Assembly (NCBI RefSeq): GCF_051020985.1
Contig: NC_135010.1
Span: forward strand, 5,268,001 to 5,332,000
Direction of reading: 5' to 3'
Length of the DNA: 64,000 nucleotides
From: Nomia melanderi
Lineage: Eukaryota > Arthropoda > Insecta > Hymenoptera > Halictidae
The notes under the pieces: model-generated
What the model was told of the DNA's origin: nothing
The model's database searches: none
Seen by the model: the letters and a program-made list of their open reading frames with translations, nothing else
Position numbers and translations under genes: made by a program
Shown here: positions 24,750 to 35,405 of the stretch, in pieces
Layout: each line of letters starts with the position of its first letter
Numbering within the stretch: position 1 is the stretch's first letter

Positions 24750-25330
24750 ACACCAGCCAGCCGAAAACTTTCAAATCGATCGAACAATGAGTCATTTGTT
24801 CTCGCTAATCGGCTGTACGCCGATTTGTTAGGTTAACGAGCGCTAGCTGGACCCTTGAAAACGTTGAATTTCCATTGACGTTGAAATAAAGCCCCGTCGA
24901 TCGGGTATAATGGCGAGAGGCGCGGCCGATTTAGTACGGAACGCGCGAATATCGAGAGGAATAGCACCCGCGCGCGAGCCGAGGAAAGAAGGAACCTTTC
25001 CGCCGTAATTTCCGTGACCCGTGCGCACCGGCACGAGGTCAGATCGATAAATCACTGTCAGGTTACGGCGATTCGTCCATTGATAACGGGACGATGCGAA
25101 CAAGAAACCCTGTCCGTTGAATGGCGACCGGACGTTTTCGTGGACCCTCGTCGTCTCTATGAACGGTGGATTTCTTTGGTGGACGTTCTTCCGGGCTGTC
25201 CAGTCGAAATCATCGACAGGATCATTCGGAAATTTTGAAAGAGTCTCGTGAACAATAACTCTGGTGTTCGATGAGGACAAGCATTTAACCCCGACGACCT
25301 CGCTGATGGCTGTATGGAGAGGAACGGAGA
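24750..25330. other. GC/CpG-rich island 11
   Basis: A CpG-rich block with a 145-codon minus frame (24843-25280) and shorter plus frames. The minus frame begins with an ATG but resembles nothing known, has no flanking splice evidence that I trust, and overlaps a plus frame of similar quality. Left flank strongly C-biased, right flank (25330-25500) G/T-rich. Confidence 0.5.
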
Positions 25331-25765
25331 AATTAATTGTTCGTCGGGTTAGTTTGATTTGGAAGATTTCGTGTGTCAGTTATGTTAACGGAATAGGATT
25401 TTATCGTTTTTATTTCTATTTCGTTTTGATTAAGTATTGTATGTAAATAGAGTTTTGGTTTTGACATTTATTATTTTTTTAATGCATTTATAAAAACGGG
25501 GGTAGTTTTCAGTACATGCATATCATACTGTGACTATGTTGAGCTAAATTCAATTATCGTTAGTATTATTCGGAAATTTTGAAAGAATTTTGTGAAGAAT
25601 ACCCCTGGTGTTCGATGGGGATAAGTCTTTGACTCTGACAACCTCATCGATGGCTGTGTAAAGCAAAGGAATGAAGAAATTAATTATTCGTCTGGTTAGA
25701 TTTATTTGCAAGTCTTTATAGGTGTCAGTTGTACTGACGGAGTGAAATTTTAATTTTTCATGTCA
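25210..25765 (+). repeat. 210-bp direct duplication with CpG decay in the second copy
   Basis: 25213-25420 aligns with 25557-25765 at an offset of about 344 bp. Shared: ATTCGGAAATTTTGAAAGA, GGTGTTCGATG, GATGGCTGT and GAAATTAATT.TTCGTC. Most differences are transitions that remove CpG from copy 2 (CTCGTG to TTTGTG, CCCCGACGACCTCG to CTCTGACAACCTCA). Copy 1 starts at the edge of island 11. Confidence 0.75.
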
Positions 25766-26010
25766 AGTGAACGGCATTAATATGTTTATTAACAATGTCA
25801 TGTATATTTGACAGGATATTAATCTGGTAATTTTTTATTTATAAATGTAGCGTATATTGTGGTGTTTAGAAAGTCAGTGAGTTCAGTTTAGTACTCCTTT
25901 TAAATATTTATTAGTAGTTGAGTGGCAGGATTGTGTTTAATGAAATATAAATATGAAAATTGTTAACCAAGCTAATGGTGTTAACTGTTAAACCAGCATC
26001 CACGAAAGTT

Positions 26011-26092
26011 CTACAAAATCGAAGCAATTTGTTAACAAAAAAAACCGAAAACTCAAGATTTATCATAGTAATTACTCTCTTAACTTTCTTAC
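26011..26092 (+). repeat. dispersed repeat D3, copy 2
   Basis: Second copy of 24420-24505, same orientation and diverged. No terminal structure visible. Confidence 0.45.
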
Positions 26093-26339
26093 ATCTCACA
26101 GACCTAAACGAAATTTGATTCACTTAATATATCGTTAGAAAGCACATGTTTAATGTATACAAAAAAACTGTGTCACTCGTACAATATCATTGACACAATA
26201 GTCAAACTATTACTTTAATTTACCACAGACGCTGACCTTAATGTTTCTTCATATCTTTATCTTTCGAAATTTGAATGGATTAGAAGAAAGCTATTTTTGT
26301 TGACATGAAATATTGAGATTTAATTTCTTTTCGCTTTTT

Positions 26340-26470
26340 AATAAACCATGACACCGTGCGACCGCTGTAATTTGACGATCGGTGCCGTTCAAAGTGACCC
26401 CTCGCATTCTGCGCGGCGTTATCCTTCTCGTTCCTATCGCTGAAACATTATTCGGTCCTAGAAAGCGCTG
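26340..26470. other. Short GC-rich island 12
   Basis: About 130 bp of CpG-rich sequence with no open frame. It directly precedes a purine-rich tract. Confidence 0.35.
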
Positions 26471-26474
26471 TTTT

Positions 26475-26690
26475 AGATGGAACGCGGTGATAGAACGGAC
26501 TGTAAATGAGAGTGAAATGAAATGCGGAATGGTATAACAAAATGAAACGGAATTATAGATGGGAGGAAGGTGCGAGATAAGAGACAGAAGAGTATGATTG
26601 ATGGAAGATGAAAAATGAAGTGGGAAATGCTACGGAAAGGTACGCAAGTATTGTATAGTAGGAATACAAGAAGCATCCTCTACAGGAGAT
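26475..26690 (+). repeat. purine-rich tract with GGAAT/GAAATG words
   Basis: The plus strand is dominated by A and G with repeated GAAATGAAATG, GGAATGG, GGGAGGAAGG and GAGATAAGAGACAGAAG words and few pyrimidine runs. The opposite strand reads as a Ser/Phe/Leu-rich 67-codon frame with no known match. It may be a decayed simple repeat. Confidence 0.55.
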
Positions 26691-26699
26691 GATAAATAT

Positions 26700-28030
26700 T
26701 AGATTTTTTAGAAAGTTCTATCAGTCCGAAATATCAAAATTGAGATTTTTGACAGTGCAATGCTAACATTGAAATTGTTGTATTTCAAATCGATATAGAA
26801 ATGCAAAGCTACCATAAATCCAATAAAAATACCAAATCAGATTAATATTCAATGAAAAATATAAAAATTTTTACGAAAATAATAAAATATAAATTTTAAT
26901 ACAATTTCACGTTACCTTTAACTTACTAAAACTGTGCATAAAATTAATTAAATTTCATTTTATATCGATTTCTTTAAACTGTTCGATGAAAATATAAATT
27001 TACATGAATTTTTATTTAATTACTGTTCATACAATGTTTTTTAGCGCTTATTTCAATAGGTCAATATTTGAGTTTAATATTTAGCCATAATAATTATCAC
27101 CGGAACACAAAGAGGTACTCAAGTACTCAAGTACGTCAAGAGGAACGAAAAAGGTACTCAAGAAATAAGAACGAAAAGTAAAAAACATACTCCAGGAAAG
27201 ATTAAACATCCGCCATACATAATACATTTATAACACAACAATTTTCCATGATAATCATCTCGCCAAAATTCAGCACGCCAAACACTTTCCCCATTCTCAA
27301 ATTTATCCCGACAGTCCCAAATACTGACCGATAATTGAAGCTTGTCCCACAGCTTAATCGTCGCTCGAAAGATATCATTACCAAAGAATAAGCTGTCCGT
27401 CAGAGTCAGAACACGCCGACAAAATGAGAAGCAAGGAAGAAATGCTCGGAGATCAGCGTACGATCATCCAATTACCAAGCGAAGACTCCCTTCAGAAAGT
27501 TCATCCTTTCATATGCCCATTATATACACTACAGTAGAACTCCATTTACGAGGATATGTAATCGTGGAAGCCCAACAAATTTGGCAATTTTTAATTTATT
27601 TCAGTGTGTAATTATTCAGTAAAATTCAAGGTTTTTGTAGGAAATATTAAGTAACATTTTTACTTTATTTTCATATTTTTTTATTACCAAAAAGTACAAA
27701 ATGGCAAAGTTATAGAACATTATTAAACTTCATGTCGTTCGAAACCCTTTTAGCTTGTACCTAGTGTTAAAAGTTACTGAAACGTAAAAATGACAAAATC
27801 GCAGCAAATCTGAATCTTTCGTACACTTCCCGATCTGTTTCGAAACTAACAAATTCACGTAAAAACATTACAAAGTTTTCAAACAAAGGCAAATATTGCT
27901 GGCATAAGGGTTACCAAACGTACTCCAGATAAACGGGTTTCCGCTGTAATCTTCTCTTACCAAGGAAACCACCAAATTAAACCCTCCAAAAACACATAAC
28001 CTATAAAAAAGAAATACAAATAAACCCCAA
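26700..28030. other. AT-rich stretch with a small GGTACTCAAG repeat
   Basis: Non-coding. GGTACTCAAGTACTCAAGTACGTCAAGAGGAACG and a nearby AAGGTACTCAAGAAATAAGAACG (27114-27172) form a short local tandem repeat. The right half becomes G-poor towards island 13. An 89-codon plus frame (27342-27611) is unrecognised and not supported. Confidence 0.45.
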
Positions 28031-28034
28031 AAAC

Positions 28035-28360
28035 GAATGATTCATTTCCTGTAGAACGTGGTACGTATAAATTACACTGCGTCTTCATTGATACATACAA
28101 AACGTTCATCACACGCATTTCATTCAACTGAACTTACCAAAATCTCGCAATCAAACTACGGATTTTTACACATTTACGAGAAATTTGAAACTACAAAATT
28201 GCAATAGAATGCATGGAATTTAAAAAAATATACAAAATATCCAAAGCATAGCCCTTTCTATGTAATTCTTTAAAAAATATCAGTTTTTACCTTAATTTAA
28301 TACTTTACTTACATTCCCAACAATTTTAATTTACATAAAAATGCGCAGTCTACTCATAAC
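28035..28360 (+). repeat. dispersed repeat D1, copy 2
   Basis: Homologous to 7085-7370 in the same orientation and likewise just left of a CpG island. Anchors GTATAAATTACACTGCG, ATTTGAAACTAC and CATAAAAATGCGCAG correspond to those of copy 1. Island plus left flank may therefore be an ancient paralogous unit. Confidence 0.5.
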
Positions 28361-28559
28361 AATATGTAGATTGCCGCAAAAGATTCAGAAAAATATGAAA
28401 AAAATCGCAAATAAATTAAAATTAATAATTCTGTAATCTTTCAAAATATTCTCTTCTAACCTTAACACATTTCAATTCATAGTAGCACTTCCTGAACATA
28501 AAAGTGTGAAGCTCCACGAATCCAACAAACCAAATAGCATAGCTATAAATGATATCCTC

Positions 28560-29440
28560 GAAACTTCTGCAGCAACCTATCGCGCGGTGCCACGATTGTG
28601 TTGACTTTCAGAACAGAAAGTGGCCGCGCGCGCGACAAGAGTCGCCGACTTTCTCATGAAATTCACGGTTACCCTTTTCGCGCTTAGTAGGACAAAATAT
28701 ATCAACCGGGCAACAGTGAGCAGCAACACTGTAGCTCCTCGTCGGTGTACGCCCCTGGGCCATTGGGTGCCTCCTCGGCCGCTGGATCGAGGAAAGATCG
28801 CCCGAGCACTCTCTCGATCTTCCTTAAGTAGGTCTCGGGAGCGAACGAAGGAACTGGAAGGAGCAAGCAGGACGAACGAGGACGGGGAAAAGGATAGACA
28901 GGCTCGGGGCCGGAAGGGTGGGAGAGGAAAAATGGACAAAAAGGCGGAACGAGCAAAAATACGTTGGAAACGTGTGTGAGAGGATGAAAGAAAGAGAGAG
29001 GAAGAAGGTCCTTTCCTGCGGGCGCTTCTTCTTCGTCGGACCGTGACCAATAACCATCGCAATCGTACCGAGATTAACAAGCGCGAGAGCGGTCCCAGAG
29101 ATCGAACCCATCTTGCCAGAAGGAAATCGCCGGTTTTCACGATTTTCCGGCGCCAACGCTACCGGAAAACGCGTTTACCTTCGGTCTCCGCGGTTTCCTT
29201 TTTGTTAATGGGAGGGAACCGGGCCCCGCGATAATGATCCCCGGCGATCGTTCAACGGACACTTGCAAATTATCCTAGAAATCGAACAATTGGCACACTT
29301 ACCTGTTATTTATCAGCGATATTTGTCCGACGTTGACTGATATAGTTGTCGGATACATTATTTTATGTGAGCTGTTCGCGCGCGGTTTACGACACGCGTT
29401 TTTCTCGGTAACTGGACTGCGGAAGCACGCGGCGGTTGTG
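28560..29440. other. GC/CpG-rich island 13 (largest)
   Basis: The strongest CpG island: 28621-28680 alone holds nine CpGs by hand count. It includes a polypurine plus-strand stretch (28840-29010, with GAGAGAGGAAGAAGG) and open frames on both strands over nearly the same interval (187 codons minus at 28577-29140, 119 codons plus at 28620-28979). Such mutual opening reflects low stop density, and the arginine/serine-rich products look like GC-rich noise. This could be an unmethylated promoter island. Confidence 0.5.
29297..29340 (-). promoter_or_regulatory. minus-strand Inr-like motif and consensus splice donor
   Basis: Plus-strand ACTTACCTG (29297-29305) reads CAG|GTAAGT on the minus strand, a consensus donor. 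TCAGT (plus ACTGA at 29336-29340) lies 30-40 nt upstream on that strand, next to the CpG island. A transcript leaving the island leftward is possible, but the implied first exon of about 33 nt is very short. Confidence 0.2.
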
Positions 29441-29449
29441 GGTTTTCTA

Positions 29450-30320
29450 TGGTGCTGATTAAACGGACTGGTGTCCAATGAAATTTTGATTTTCTTTCGG
29501 GAATGCCTTTCTTTCTTTAGGGATTTCGTTGAAGCTTTTGATTCACTTGATTGCCTATTTAGTTTCTTTGTTTATGTTTTGTTTCGATTGAGATACGGTG
29601 AATTATATTGTACGAAAGTAGTGAGGAAAGAGTTTTGCTCTTAATGTTTATTATGTTTACAGGGTTTTCAGAAAAATGGAATGATTTTTGTATATACTGT
29701 TTTTACATTGTATGGTAGCGTGTGTTAAAACAAATTCAATCATCTGCGGTACGATGGTTTTCAAGATCAGACGAGAATGTTTTATTTAATAACACTTTTT
29801 GTTGAAAAAATAACGGTGTTTTCAGTATATTGTTATTTAGATTCATCAAATCGAAAATCTGTTTGTGAACATTGTAACATTGCATTGAAGATAAACAGAG
29901 ATCACTTTTATTATTACAAAATTGTTACTATCAAAAGCTTATATAACTCCTTATGTTAATTATAAATAGTGGTGTGAGTTATCCCTTTATTGTTTTTCCT
30001 GAGTTATCATTTACAGGAAAAATATTACCTAGCAACTGGTAGTAGAATCATAAAGATGGTAATTATATATGTAAGTAAACTAAAAAATTACAATAAATTT
30101 TGTATGCATTATTTCTTATTCTAAACGGGTTAATATCAGCATAAAGTAAAAACTCTAAATTATGAACAGACGTGTCCTTTAACTCATATTCAGTAGCTAG
30201 TTCTATTCGTTCACACGAGAAACGTTCAAGTTAAATCATTACAGAAAGTAAGTATTGTAAAAAAAGTTCATAGTAAATTTTTTGTGTATTTTTACATATA
30301 CAATTGCAGTCTTTTTAGTT
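29450..30320. other. T/G-rich then AT-rich stretch
   Basis: 29450-29700 is T- and G-rich, forming the right flank of island 13. The remainder is AT-rich and non-coding. No RNA gene seen. Confidence 0.5.
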
Positions 30321-30325
30321 TTCGT

Positions 30326-30352
30326 ACTCACGGAACACCTTGTATAATAGTA
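30326..30352 (-). mobile_element. possible mariner-like terminal fragment
   Basis: On the minus strand TTATACAAGGTGTTCCGTGA resembles the TA-flanked ACAGGGTGTTCCG-type ends of mariner-like elements. No partner end was found, so this would be a remnant. It abuts dispersed repeat D2. Confidence 0.25.
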
Positions 30353-30369
30353 TCTGCGCGGCTATGGTT

Positions 30370-30460
30370 CAAATCATTCGGGCGACGATAGTGTTCTTAC
30401 CATGCATTGAAATCACTGGAGCGGGGTGCGTATTAACGTTACATACACGATTTTATTACA
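30370..30460 (+). repeat. dispersed repeat D2, copy 2
   Basis: Aligns with 23695-23790; anchors are GACGATAGTGTTCTTACC, TGCATTGAA, TCACTGGAG and TATTAACGTTAC. Similarity appears to continue weakly for about 100 bases to the right. Confidence 0.6.
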
Positions 30461-30819
30461 TGAAACCCGGCGAAACAAGCGTTTCAGAAGGTTGTTTTTG
30501 TGAATTGTAATTAATTCGCTAATAAATATAATGTGTAACAGCCTGAAGTTTTTGCAAATTGTTTTCTAAATTGCATGTTTACTCGTTAATTCTGAATTTA
30601 CAAGGGTCGAGTTTTTGCATCGCGTGGTTATTTCTGCTGATTGTGTGTCTATCATTTATGTAATGTGTGTTTATACAATTACATTACGTAATTCCAAACC
30701 TGTTTGTTTAATTACAGGTTCAGTTTTCTAGCGGCTCCTTTCCTACTCTGCCAATAGAGGGCTTTTGACACCTAAGAACCTTTCTCGCTCCTGCTCAGTC
30801 CTTTACTTTTTTGTATATA

Positions 30820-31010
30820 CACTGCCGGTCAAAAGTTTGGAACCACTTGATATGTAAAATCGCAAATTAAAAATTATATATCTTATAAATATTTGACTAA
30901 TGCATATATTCCTATATCATACACAAAAATTCTCCAATAAAAGTTGTTTATAAAAAACGGAAGTTTTTCTTTTAACCGATGTATTGATTCCAAACCTTTC
31001 ACCGACAGTG
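30820..31010 (+). mobile_element. Tc1-like MITE with TA target duplication
   Basis: The left end CACTGCCGGTCAAAAGTTTG (continuing GAACCA) has an inverted partner at 30985-31010 that reads CACTGTCGGTGAAAGGTTTG (continuing GAATCA) on the other strand: 22 of 26 positions match. TA dinucleotides flank both ends (30818-30819, 31011-31012). At 191 bp it cannot encode a transposase and must have been mobilised in trans by a Tc1-like enzyme. The sequence CTGCCGGTCAAAAGTTTGGAA is typical of Tc1 family ends. Confidence 0.9.
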
Positions 31011-31019
31011 TATATCACC

Positions 31020-32115
31020 CGTAAACCTTCTACTTACACTTGTCCGTGGGTCTTGCTTCATGCGTAGTGTGTCAACGTGTGTCAACCTCTTCTTTCTAGT
31101 TATCTAATATCTCTTACATTTTGTTTCAGAATTTTGGGGAAATATACCTCAGGTAATTATTTTTCTTCTCTTTTAGCTAATCATTGATTAGGCACTGCTT
31201 GATTAAAAAGAATCCTGCACTCGTTCCCTGGTTTAAGATGGGTCTACCAGGAAGCCTTACTGGTGAGACCACCATAGCAAATCCCGGACGAAACGCTCTC
31301 TCACTTCAAGAAACACTTCCAAAATTTTGTTATTCATTTTTAAACATCCCAGCAGTAATATTTCTGGTAACAAATTCAAAAAATTTTCGCTTTTTACCGA
31401 AAAAATATACGAATCGATATATGACGTACCTTAAAGATACGAATTAATTATAAATAAATACGTTTAGGCACGTTGTTAGACACATTGGCAAGACTGATTA
31501 TCTTCTGATACATTGCTATCATCAAAACTTTGACTTTGAATAATAGTTTTAAGAATAATCTTTAACGGCATCTTTTCTGCTCTTTCGCATCACCTATTTC
31601 TACCAAGAAGTGTCAAAAGACACCTCTACATTCGGATGCAAATAACTGTGAACATAATAATTTCAAAAATGTTTTTCATTGCTTCTATTTGATAGTTATA
31701 TCAGCATATTTTAAATTCTAAGATATTATTATTCAGTTAAAACTTTACATTTACATGTATTCATAATACATTTTATGCTATTACCATGAAGCTCTCAATT
31801 AGTTACTTATATTGTTCCATATTAGTAATCTGTACAAAAAAAGAACAGGACACAGCTAAAAGTTTCTCCGCACACTTCTCTCACGAGCCAAACGAGCTTA
31901 AAGATCATCGGGCGATCATCTTAATACCAGGCGCGGCGGTGAAGAGAAGGATCGTTCGATGCCCTTCTCGAACTGGTTCGAGACGTCAACGAGTCGTCTA
32001 CGAATTCGAGTGTCTCGTTTTTTAATGACAGTCCCGTTTTCTATGCTTCCTCGTTCCTCCCGGAATGTCTTACGGTTGTCGATCGAGACGTGGACGAGAC
32101 GGAACGGTCGGCCGA
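31020..32115. other. Non-coding stretch with a GTGTC-AAAA-GACAC hairpin
   Basis: Mostly AT-rich, with a modest GC island at about 31860-32110. GTGTCAAAAGACAC (near 31608-31621) is a perfect 5-bp hairpin. The plus frames at 31184-31447 and 31786-32025 (87 and 79 codons) are unrecognised. Confidence 0.4.
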
Positions 32116-32119
32116 CAGC

Positions 32120-32888
32120 TTAGGCCCAATACACACTATTGGTCCACTCTCAGTCCGCTCAAAATTCTTTTCTTGTCTATCGTTTTTGATGAACGAAGAT
32201 AGAACCAGATAGAACCGAGATCGGACCAGGGTCCATAGTAAAAACACAAGTATTATAAACAACTGAATAAGTGTGGTAAAAACTGAAGTCTTCGAAGCTT
32301 CAAGACTTATTTTTGAAGACAGTTTTGAAGGCTTAGAGTTCTGTAAAGACCAAGTCTTCAAAGCTTTAAGATTTAACCTAAAAGGCTTTGAAGTTTCAAT
32401 GCTCAACATTTGAAGCCTTAGTATTCTAGAAAGCTTGAGTATTCGATGCTTCAAAGCTCAGCATTAAAGGCTGAATCTTTGAAGTTTCAAAGCTCAATCT
32501 TACAGCATAACTCTCGAAGGTTCAGAATTCTATAAAACTCGTGTCCTCCAAGCATCAAGGCTCAATCTTACAGGCTTAGTTTTGAAGACTTAGATTTTTA
32601 CGAAGTTCTAATCTTCGAATCGTCAAGACTCAACATTATAGATTAAATCTTTAAAGCTTCAATACTTAAACCTTCAAGTTTCAAAAACTCAATCTGTGCC
32701 TCAAGAATCTCGGAAGCTAAAGTCTGTATGCCTGACAAATCTTTCAGAATAAAGACTCGAACATTGAAGACTTCAGCGTGTGCAACCCAAAGGCTTTAAT
32801 CCTGGCAGCTTGAGCTTTCAAGGCTCGAGTAGCGGTAACACTGAACTGAATAATATTTAATCGAACCGATAGTGTGTATCAGGCCTAA
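32120..32888 (+). mobile_element. TIR element enclosing a degenerate minisatellite
   Basis: TTAGGCCCAATACACACTAT (32120-32139, continuing TGGTCC) is matched at the other end by the inverse of TTAGGCCTGATACACACTAT (continuing CGGTTC), about 22 of 26 positions. The element is 769 bp. GGCC next to TTA/TAA recalls PIF/Harbinger ends, but the flanks read TTA on the left and TAA on the right, so no direct target duplication can be shown and the superfamily stays open. No transposase is encoded. Confidence 0.65.
32283..32825 (+). repeat. degenerate GAAGCTTCAAAGCTC minisatellite
   Basis: About 540 bp composed of variants of GAAGCTTCAAGACT, GAAGTTTCAAAGCTCAATCT and AGTCTTCAAAGC, with irregular spacing of about 20-60 bp. 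The AAGCTT core is self-complementary, so the array can form many small hairpins. It occupies most of the interior of the TIR element at 32120-32888. A 137-codon minus frame (32041-32454) crosses one element end and is not a gene. Confidence 0.75.
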
Positions 32889-33240
32889 CGTATCTCGTGG
32901 ACCGGACATTAGCGGCGCCATGCTGCGCCAGCTTTCCGAGGACAGCCTTATCGGCGCGGTGATAAGGTAGCAGTCGGCCGGTCGGCCGGTCGGCCGGTCG
33001 GCGTGCTCGTATTCGAACCCAATTAAGTTGCAAACGCAAATCTTTTTTATGCGGTGCTCCTAATTACCAGCAAGCCTGTCACTTACCACGATTATTCGAG
33101 GCTAAAACAAATTTATAAGAAGCACGTTACGTCGAGCTCTAATTACTCGGATGCCATTAGGAGAAGGACGATTCCCTGCCCCTCCCGCTCATCTGGTTTT
33201 CTATCTTTTTGTCGCCGTTAACCGTTCGAATGCTGACCAC
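32880..33240. other. GC-rich island 14 with a CGGCCGGT microsatellite
   Basis: CpG-rich block starting at the TIR element boundary. It contains a hairpin CCTTATC...GATAAGG (32946-32967) and nearly four units of GTCGGCCG (32973-33002). A 60-codon minus frame is incidental. Confidence 0.6.
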
Positions 33241-33249
33241 TTACAATAT

Positions 33250-33825
33250 GTATGTATGTACCAAAATGTTCATCTGCAAACTATTCAGCAATCAACCGGT
33301 TAACAGCGTTCAAATGTAGTTTGGATCGAAGAATTCAGTAATTGTTTATAAAAAATTTGAGTATTACATTCTTTTATATCTTTTGAATTTATCTGATTTT
33401 CTAAATGTTCTTTCAAAATTGTCCAAATGTTGTCTCTAAATTTTCTAAATCTTCCTTCTGAATTTACTATGTATATCTCCTTTTTAAATTTTCTAAATGT
33501 AATAACTCTCAAAATGATGAAATGAATGAAGTTTAGCGAAAACATTTAAAGACAATATTTTAATTTTTGTTTGTTTGTTTCCTCAATAGCATTTTGCAGC
33601 AATAGATTTGATTCTCATTCTTATAATATCATGATAAGCCTATTTGGCACATTCAATCCATTTTTTTCTTTTAATAAAGAAATATCTACGTTATAAGAAA
33701 ACTATTGAAAAAGTTTCTTTTAAAAAAAATCTCAATGGATTAAAGTGTTTCCCAATCGACAAGAAATTTCAATTTTGTACAGTTCCACATTTTTCCAAAG
33801 TGAAATGCGTCCACCGATGAACAAC
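33250..33825. other. AT-rich non-coding stretch
   Basis: Weak repetition of CTAAATTTTCTAAAT/TTTCTAAATGTTCTTT words at 33385-33505. The 81-codon minus frame there is a by-product. Nothing else seen. Confidence 0.5.
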
Positions 33826-33829
33826 GAAC

Positions 33830-34110
33830 TTTTCAAATTACGATCCTGCGTCCTTGCGCCGCCCAATGATTTCTAATTGTAGGTATTCGAACGGAAAGAT
33901 CGCCACTCAATAACACCTGTCTGTTTTTCTTTCGCGGGCCTCGTGTCTCCACTTTCACGTCATCTTTTTCCGCAGCCATACCGTACAGCGCCGTGCCGCG
34001 GACGCGTAGAAACGTTGATTGACCGCCGCGAATACGATCCTACGTGCTTCATTTTCGATCACGAATTTTTGCGCGTCTTCAACGGTACGTTTTTTCGTCC
34101 GTTCTCGAAA
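33830..34110. other. GC-rich island 15
   Basis: Short CpG-rich block with a 64-codon plus frame (33943-34137), unrecognised. Confidence 0.4.
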
Positions 34111-34119
34111 GTGGTTAAT

Positions 34120-34820
34120 ATGCAATTAATTCTATAATCGAAGTTCACTCCACATTATCATTACCTGTATAGTAATTAAATTGTTAATTATGTATATAAT
34201 TAGGTGTTAGTGATACAATGGTTAAATATAATACGGTTTTGCTTGATGCTGTTTTATTCATTTTCTGATACGATTGTAGTTATTTTAATAACAAATTCTT
34301 TTGTGACTATAACGATATGGTAAATTAATATATTGATAAGATAAAACAAATCCTCGATCCCATTGTTTTTAAAATATTAGGAATTTGTTGTTTTTTTTTG
34401 TCTAAAATGTTTCAAAGTCACTTGTTATAGTTCATGTCCTTAAAATTGATATTAAAGATGATTTTCGTAATAGTACAAACATTGAAGAAAATATGCAAAA
34501 TTGTATACTTCAGTGATTTGTAAACTACTCAAAGTGTAGTTATTTATTCCACAGAAGGGATATACATACATAATAGTATCATTAACAAATTAATCCTCAA
34601 ACAAAAAATTTCCATAACGCATAAACAAAAGAAAATGAACTAACAGTTTGGAAACAAACTCTCGGTATACACACACATATAAAGAATACAATCTTCAACT
34701 ATTCTCATTCACGCGACAAAATTAGTTAAACGAAAATACTAGTCAATATCAATTCAAAATAAGAAGAAAAATAAATAAATCCACGTTCAAACAATCAAGA
34801 ACAATACCATCTGTAACCAT
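34120..34820. other. AT-rich stretch, G-poor at the right
   Basis: Non-coding. 34560-34820 is A+C rich and G-poor on the plus strand, again as the left flank of an island. Confidence 0.5.
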
Positions 34821-34829
34821 TATTCTATT

Positions 34830-35350
34830 CACATGCAAGAGGGTTGAATAATTTTCCCTCGACAAACGAAAATGAGCCACGGTGAAATGCAAAAGGGGAG
34901 AACGAGTCCCCGGCACAATGTAAATACGGCATCGCGAACGAAATCTCGAACAATGGAGGAAATTCGCATAGAATTCAGCCGGAGTCGGTAGGGAAGAAGC
35001 GAGGTAACGGGACCGTTTGCATGTGAATTCGGGAAGCGGAGATTCAACGGCGGATTAAGAAACGAATCCCCTGCCGATCGTCGCCGTGGCCGCGTCACGA
35101 AGACTTCCTCGTTTTATGCGATTCTTTTACGGACGCTAACGGTCCCAGACCCGGGGGCCACAATTTTCGGCGGCCGCAATTAAATTTTACTGCGGCGTCG
35201 TTGCGTGTCCGCGTAACTGTAACTTATTCGGCCCGCTTTTGTCCTGTCATTAGAGAGCGACGCTCGCGTTTCCTGTCGATCCTGTGATCGAGACAGACGC
35301 GTCGCTCGCTGACACCGCCGCGCTATGGGCCATTTGCCTCTAAACTGCGG
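34830..35350. other. GC/CpG-rich island 16
   Basis: CpG-rich block with minus frames of 89 and 73 codons, neither recognised. It ends about 50 bp before the TTAA element at 35406. Confidence 0.5.
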
Positions 35351-35405
35351 TGAAAAATCCCCTTTCACAAATATCCACGAAACCAAAAAGGAAGTATACA
35401 CATAG

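Noticed and set aside
24843..25280. 145-codon minus-strand frame as a possible exon
   Set aside because: No domain; its N-terminal part overlaps a duplicated sequence whose second copy is not open, and flanking splice sites are not convincing.
28577..29140. 187-codon minus-strand frame, the longest in the window
   Set aside because: A plus-strand frame of 119 codons is open over the same interval, the product is Arg/Ser/Phe-rich with no domain, and the block is simply CpG-rich with few stop codons.
30360..30385. GGTTCAAATC-like T-loop as part of a tRNA gene
   Set aside because: Flanking bases cannot pair as a T-arm and no A-box or acceptor stem lies at the right distance. The same holds for GGTTCAAGAC at about 45532 and GGTTCAAATC near 8706.
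31130..31152. 23-bp micro-exon between a pyrimidine-rich acceptor and CAG|GTAATT
   Set aside because: The acceptor is reasonable, but the donor is weak and such short intervals are frequent by chance in AT-rich DNA.
32041..32454. 137-codon minus-strand frame
   Set aside because: It crosses the terminus of the TIR element and reads through its minisatellite.
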